This document shows, in pieces, positions 4,707-7,858 of a DNA stretch of 7,858 nucleotides. The stretch is taken from the NCBI GenBank assembly GCA_903834675.1, contig CAILKC010000435.1, positions 1 through 7,858 of the forward strand, in the 5' to 3' direction. Both the position numbers and the translations under genes were made by a program. The notes beneath the pieces are model-generated. The model was not told the DNA's origin. It was given only the letters and a program-made list of their open reading frames with translations, and searched no databases. How positions within the stretch are numbered: the stretch's first letter is position 1; every line of letters starts with the position of its first letter. The stretch is from an uncultured Victivallales bacterium. GTDB taxonomy: Bacteria > Verrucomicrobiota > Lentisphaeria > Oligosphaerales > JAFGRS01.

Positions 4707-7517
4707 CTACTCCACCGCTGCAGGGGTCGGGCGTGGCTGCCCTTCCGGGGGTTCTGACCAAGCGAGCGACAGGCCCAGGGGCAGGCGATCTCCTACGAGT
4801 TCGGTGGTGACCTCGGCGCTCGCCTCGGCGCTGCTGGTGAGTAGCGCGGTCCACGCCTCAGGAGCCTTTGCGTCCCGCAGCAGCGCCAGCGCCGCGGCGC
4901 GGTCTTCGTCAGGCAGCTCGAGGTCACGGATACCGCAGAGCCTGGCTACATTGGCCACCGCGAAGAGCCCCGCGGGTGGGCAATGATCGGCCTCGCAGCG
5001 TTGCCTGAGCCGGGCCAGTAGAGCAGCCACGGTACGGGCGGGAATGACCCCGTCGGCGGGACCGTGGAAGAGCCGCCGGGCTCCGAGCCGCGCCAGGACC
5101 CAGTAATGGACATCCTCCAGCCGGGAGGGCGTAAGCAGCAGCGCCTCCAGAACCTGCGTCTTAACCCGCACGTCAAGACGCTCCAAGGAGCCCAGGCAGC
5201 GCCACTTCTCGAGGTGGTCATGGCCGGCGGCCTTACGGCCTGAAGGCAATCGTTCGGTGGCTTTGGGGACCAAGGCACTGACCAGGCCACCGCCGATCTG
5301 TTGCTGCTGTCCCAGTTTGAGGCCGGCGGCGAGGCGACGCCACAGCACCCACCACTCGGCCGCGACCTGTGGCTGCGCCGCCAGCGCTCCCCGGTGCCAG
5401 AGCTTCCAGGTTTGGCTGACGCGCCAGTCGTCCCCAGGCGCCCCAAATCCAGGCCGCAGGCAGAAGCCGGTGAGATTCAGCCAGCGCGCTTCATGGCGGG
5501 CGGAATGGGCGCGGCTCTCGGCCAGGTTCAGGAGAGAATCCACGAAGCGGCGTAAGATGGTGACACTCCAGTCGTCGCGGGGCAAAGCCAGCGCCTCTTC
5601 CATACGGCGCAGCACGCGGGTGGGGTCGCCTTGCGGGCCAAAGGCTTCCTGGAGCAGGCGCTCGGCGGCCTGTACGGCGGCTTCGTCCACGGTCAGACAG
5701 ACGACGGGATTCGGGCTTGCCGCCGCAGCCGGACCACGCAAGTCGAATACCAGCGGATAGCGATGCTCGCTGGTGCTGCTTTGGAGCCAGAGGTCCAGAG
5801 TGCCCACCTCGTTCAGCACGGCGGCGACGCTCACGGGGAGCGCGTCCTGGTTGCCGCGACCATAGCGCAACGCGGTATGGAGCGGGAGTAGTGGCATAAG
5901 GTCCTCAGACGCTTTGAGGACCTCCCCGGGCCGGTCACCAAGGCGGGTGGCACTGCACGCCAGCGGAAAACGGACCGGCTGATTGGTGCGCACCAGAAAG
6001 CGCTGTTCGGCGAGGTGCTGCACGACGCCCTCATCGACATCACGGGGAAGGACGCAGAGCCAGCCGGGTTCGTTCGCGCGCTCGACCTGCATGTAGTAGG
6101 CGCGGGCCAGTCCACCCCGCACTCGCACACCCTCCCCGCGCCGCACGAGTCCATAGTAGGCCGCGCCGCGGGAGACGGCCAGATTGAGGTCGACGGCTTC
6201 CATCTCGGGCACCGGTGGCCCCCCGCCCCACTGCCCCACTACGGCACAGACCCGCTGCCGGATCTGCGGCGGGAGCAGAGCGCCACCGTTGAACAGGATA
6301 GCGGATGGAATCAGCGGGCCGCCGACAGGCGCCCCAGCCAGAGGCGCCGCATCCCGGAGAAACTGCAAAAGATGCCGGGTCACGGCGGCATCCGGGGCGT
6401 AGGGAAGGCCCATCTCCTGGATGCCGCGGCGGCGTTCGGGCGGCGGGCTGTCGCCGGACACCTCGGGGAAGAAGCCGTCAAGGACAAGCTGTTCGACCTC
6501 CGCGCGGCTGAAGCGGTGGGTACGGGTGCCGGCTACGACGGAACTGCCGGGGCCGCTGACCGCGATGTCATGGGTAAAGGGTCCACCCGTAGTGAGCAGG
6601 GCTTCTTTGGCTCGCCGGCACATCTGGCAGAGCATGAACCACTGGCGGGTCGGCAGGCGCGTGTTCCAGGCTTTTTCGGCCAGGCGGGCGAGGGTCATGT
6701 CGATGTTGTCACCTCCCAGCAGCAGGTGATCGCCGACGGCCGTGCGGCGCAGGGTAGGGCCAGCGTCGATGGAGATGAGCGAGAAGTCCGTCGTGCCCCC
6801 GCCCACATCGACAACCAGCACGGTTTCGCCCGGTTTGAGCCGTTCCTGCCAGGAGTTCTCGTGCTTGGCCAGCCAGGCGTAGAAGGCGGCCAGGGGCTCC
6901 TCGATCAGGGTCAGGTGTTCCATTCCGGCGCGTCGTGCGGCTTCCACGGTCAGTTGGCGGGCGACCTCGTCGAACGAGGCGGGCACGGTAAGGATCACGT
7001 GCTGTTCGGCAAGGGTAGTCGGCGTGCCCTGGCGGTCCCGCATCTGGCCGAAACTGTGATCCCAGGCGCGGCGGATGTGATCGAGGTAGCGGAACGAAAC
7101 ATCCACCGGCGACAGCTTCTCATCGCCCAGGTCACTGCCCCAGGGCAGGATGCCGCGGGTACGGTCGACCCCGGCGTGCGCCAGCCAGGACTTGGCAGAA
7201 CTGACCAGGCGTTCGGGGACGGCGGTGCCCTGATCCCGCGCAAAGACGCCGACGGCCAGCCGCGGATTCGGTTCCCAAGGCAACGCCAGGGCGCCAGGGG
7301 GGAGCTCCGGTCCGGCGGCGAGGTAACAGAATGAGGGCAGGAGCACGGCCGTTCCCACTTCGCCCGCGGCGACGAGCTGCGGTACAGAAAACTCCCGGAT
7401 AACAGAATCGCCTTCGGTGTCGACATAGCAGACCACGGTGTTGGTGGTTCCCAAGTCGATACCCACAAGGAAACGACTTACGTGATCTCTGGGTGCGGCG
7501 CTGGTGCTGTGGTTCAT
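4707..7517 (-). CDS. Large Hsp70-family chaperone-like ATPase, probably with a DUF3731-type C-terminal region
   Basis: The product has 936 residues from the ATG at 7517, against about 640 for DnaK. The N-terminal half is an Hsp70/actin-type ATPase: phosphate-1 GIDLGTTNT (19-27), VILTVPASFDE (174-184), LIEEPLAAFYAW (from 204), phosphate-2 VVDVGGGTTDF (235-245), LGGDNIDM (267-274) and adenosine-loop ILFNGGALL (407-415). The remaining 480 or so residues do not resemble the DnaK peptide-binding domain and there is no EEVD-like tail. The segment about 660-900, Trp-rich around SQTWKLWHRG and WWVLWRRLA and then YWVLARLGARRLF, resembles what I recall of the DUF3731 region found on a class of long bacterial Hsp70s (moderate certainty). 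Such proteins are often encoded beside a second Hsp70 and a DUF2760 gene; neither is within this window. It is probably cytosolic and its clients are unknown. TTG at 7577 would add 20 low-complexity residues. ATG at 7517 fits the Hsp70 N-terminus better, although its CAGG is too close to be a good ribosome-binding site. Confidence 0.9.
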   Translation of the reverse strand: MNHSTSAAPRDHVSRFLVGIDLGTTNTVVCYVDTEGDSVIREFSVPQLVAAGEVGTAVLLPSFCYLAAGPELPPGALALPWEPNPRLAVGVFARDQGTAVPERLVSSAKSWLAHAGVDRTRGILPWGSDLGDEKLSPVDVSFRYLDHIRRAWDHSFGQMRDRQGTPTTLAEQHVILTVPASFDEVARQLTVEAARRAGMEHLTLIEEPLAAFYAWLAKHENSWQERLKPGETVLVVDVGGGTTDFSLISIDAGPTLRRTAVGDHLLLGGDNIDMTLARLAEKAWNTRLPTRQWFMLCQMCRRAKEALLTTGGPFTHDIAVSGPGSSVVAGTRTHRFSRAEVEQLVLDGFFPEVSGDSPPPERRRGIQEMGLPYAPDAAVTRHLLQFLRDAAPLAGAPVGGPLIPSAILFNGGALLPPQIRQRVCAVVGQWGGGPPVPEMEAVDLNLAVSRGAAYYGLVRRGEGVRVRGGLARAYYMQVERANEPGWLCVLPRDVDEGVVQHLAEQRFLVRTNQPVRFPLACSATRLGDRPGEVLKASEDLMPLLPLHTALRYGRGNQDALPVSVAAVLNEVGTLDLWLQSSTSEHRYPLVFDLRGPAAAASPNPVVCLTVDEAAVQAAERLLQEAFGPQGDPTRVLRRMEEALALPRDDWSVTILRRFVDSLLNLAESRAHSARHEARWLNLTGFCLRPGFGAPGDDWRVSQTWKLWHRGALAAQPQVAAEWWVLWRRLAAGLKLGQQQQIGGGLVSALVPKATERLPSGRKAAGHDHLEKWRCLGSLERLDVRVKTQVLEALLLTPSRLEDVHYWVLARLGARRLFHGPADGVIPARTVAALLARLRQRCEADHCPPAGLFAVANVARLCGIRDLELPDEDRAAALALLRDAKAPEAWTALLTSSAEASAEVTTELVGDRLPLGLSLAWSEPPEGQPRPTPAAVE

Positions 7518-7651
7518 CCTGGCTAATGTAGTGCCGGCGAGCGTACGCGACCATCCGCCGCCGGGTCTGGAGCGCAAGTCAGCTCTGTAGGTGGCAACTA
7601 CTCAGAATCTGTAAAAAATCAGGGTCGGGGGCGGAATCGGTATCGGAGTCG

Positions 7652-7670
7652 TACCTGGAGGAACCAGGTA
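7652..7670. promoter_or_regulatory. 7-bp hairpin upstream of the Hsp70-like gene
   Basis: TACCTGG (7652-7658) and CCAGGTA (7664-7670) form a perfect stem with an AGGAA loop. It lies about 135 bp upstream of the Hsp70 start codon. It could be an operator or a leader-RNA hairpin. I see neither a CIRCE element nor a convincing sigma70 or sigma32 promoter between 7518 and 7700. Confidence 0.3.
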
Positions 7671-7729
7671 AAGTGGTTTGTGGACGGCGGCGCGGGCATT
7701 TTTTCGACCTGTGCAATAAGAGAGTCCGT

Positions 7730-7816
7730 CTGAAGCGCTGAAGGCGCGCTGCCATACCAGCCCAGGGCAACGCCCTGGGAATAGGATGGTTATGGGTTTG
7801 AGCCCTGTAGGGGCGA
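7730..7816. repeat. REP-like cluster of short palindromes
   Basis: Three hairpins lie close together: GCGC/GCGC (7735-7738 with 7744-7747), CCCAGGGC-AAC-GCCCTGGG (7761-7779, perfect 8-bp stem) and GCCCT/GGGGC around 7802-7814 with one slip. The middle one is flanked by CCATACC (7752-7758) and GGTTATGG (7788-7795), which can extend the fold with bulges. Modules of this shape, with CCCAGGGC and GCCCTGNAGGGGC stems, recur as interspersed repeats in some environmental bacterial genomes (from memory). The minus-strand open frame through it (7579-7821) shows no protein features and is not called. The rest of 7518-7858 holds no gene that I can recognise. Confidence 0.5.
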
Positions 7817-7858
7817 GCCATCTACCCTACCTTCGCACCGAGGTCGCATGGTCCGCCC

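Noticed and set aside
6015..7334. 439-codon plus-strand open frame opposite the Hsp70-like gene
   Set aside because: It lies antisense to conserved Hsp70 ATPase motifs and its translation resembles no protein family.
7579..7821. 80-codon minus-strand open frame upstream of the Hsp70-like gene
   Set aside because: It runs through the REP-like palindromes, and its Arg-rich translation looks like repeat sequence rather than a protein.
1..7858. CRISPR arrays, tRNA or rRNA genes, toxin-antitoxin or defence genes
   Set aside because: No regularly spaced repeats, cloverleaf-forming sequence, rRNA motifs or recognisable defence-gene families were seen on either strand.

Overview
The window is GC-rich bacterial chromosomal DNA with four full-length protein genes on both strands. 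All four have the coding style of a high-GC environmental bacterium. The gene set is an orphan uroporphyrinogen-decarboxylase-fold protein, a small RIO/LPS-type kinase, an ABC-F ATPase and a very large non-DnaK Hsp70, together with palindromic interspersed repeats. This would fit a PVC-type (Planctomycetes, Lentisphaerae) or Armatimonadota-like genome, but no marker gene is present and the taxonomic guess is weak.

Layout. Positions 1-423 hold no credible gene. They contain a 268-bp element (69-336) with perfect 19-bp terminal inverted repeats, bounded by a 9-bp direct repeat, which is the structure of a MITE-like non-autonomous transposable element. A weak promoter and a ribosome-binding site then lead into a URO-D superfamily gene (427-1668, +). 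It converges on a kinase gene (1773-2570, -), and a GC-rich hairpin lies in the gap. The kinase gene is divergent from an ABC-F gene (2612-4567, +). The 41-bp gap between their starts carries a perfect 15-bp palindrome, a candidate shared operator. The ABC-F gene converges, across 139 bp without a clear terminator, on a 936-residue Hsp70-family gene (4707-7517, -). The last 341 bp (7518-7858) contain a 7-bp-stem hairpin and a cluster of three small palindromes that looks like a REP-type interspersed repeat.

How the genes relate. No operon is visible: neighbours alternate between convergent and divergent, so every gene must have its own promoter. The only pair likely to share control is kinase/ABC-F. 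ABC-F proteins act on ribosomes and Hsp70s on proteins, so both touch protein synthesis and quality control, but nothing here shows that they work together.

I did not find a new defence, CRISPR or toxin-antitoxin system. The points most worth following are the inverted-repeat element with its internal hairpins, the divergent operator-like palindrome, the Hsp70 standing without the partners its class usually has, and the kinase with a DFA motif and a basic tail.
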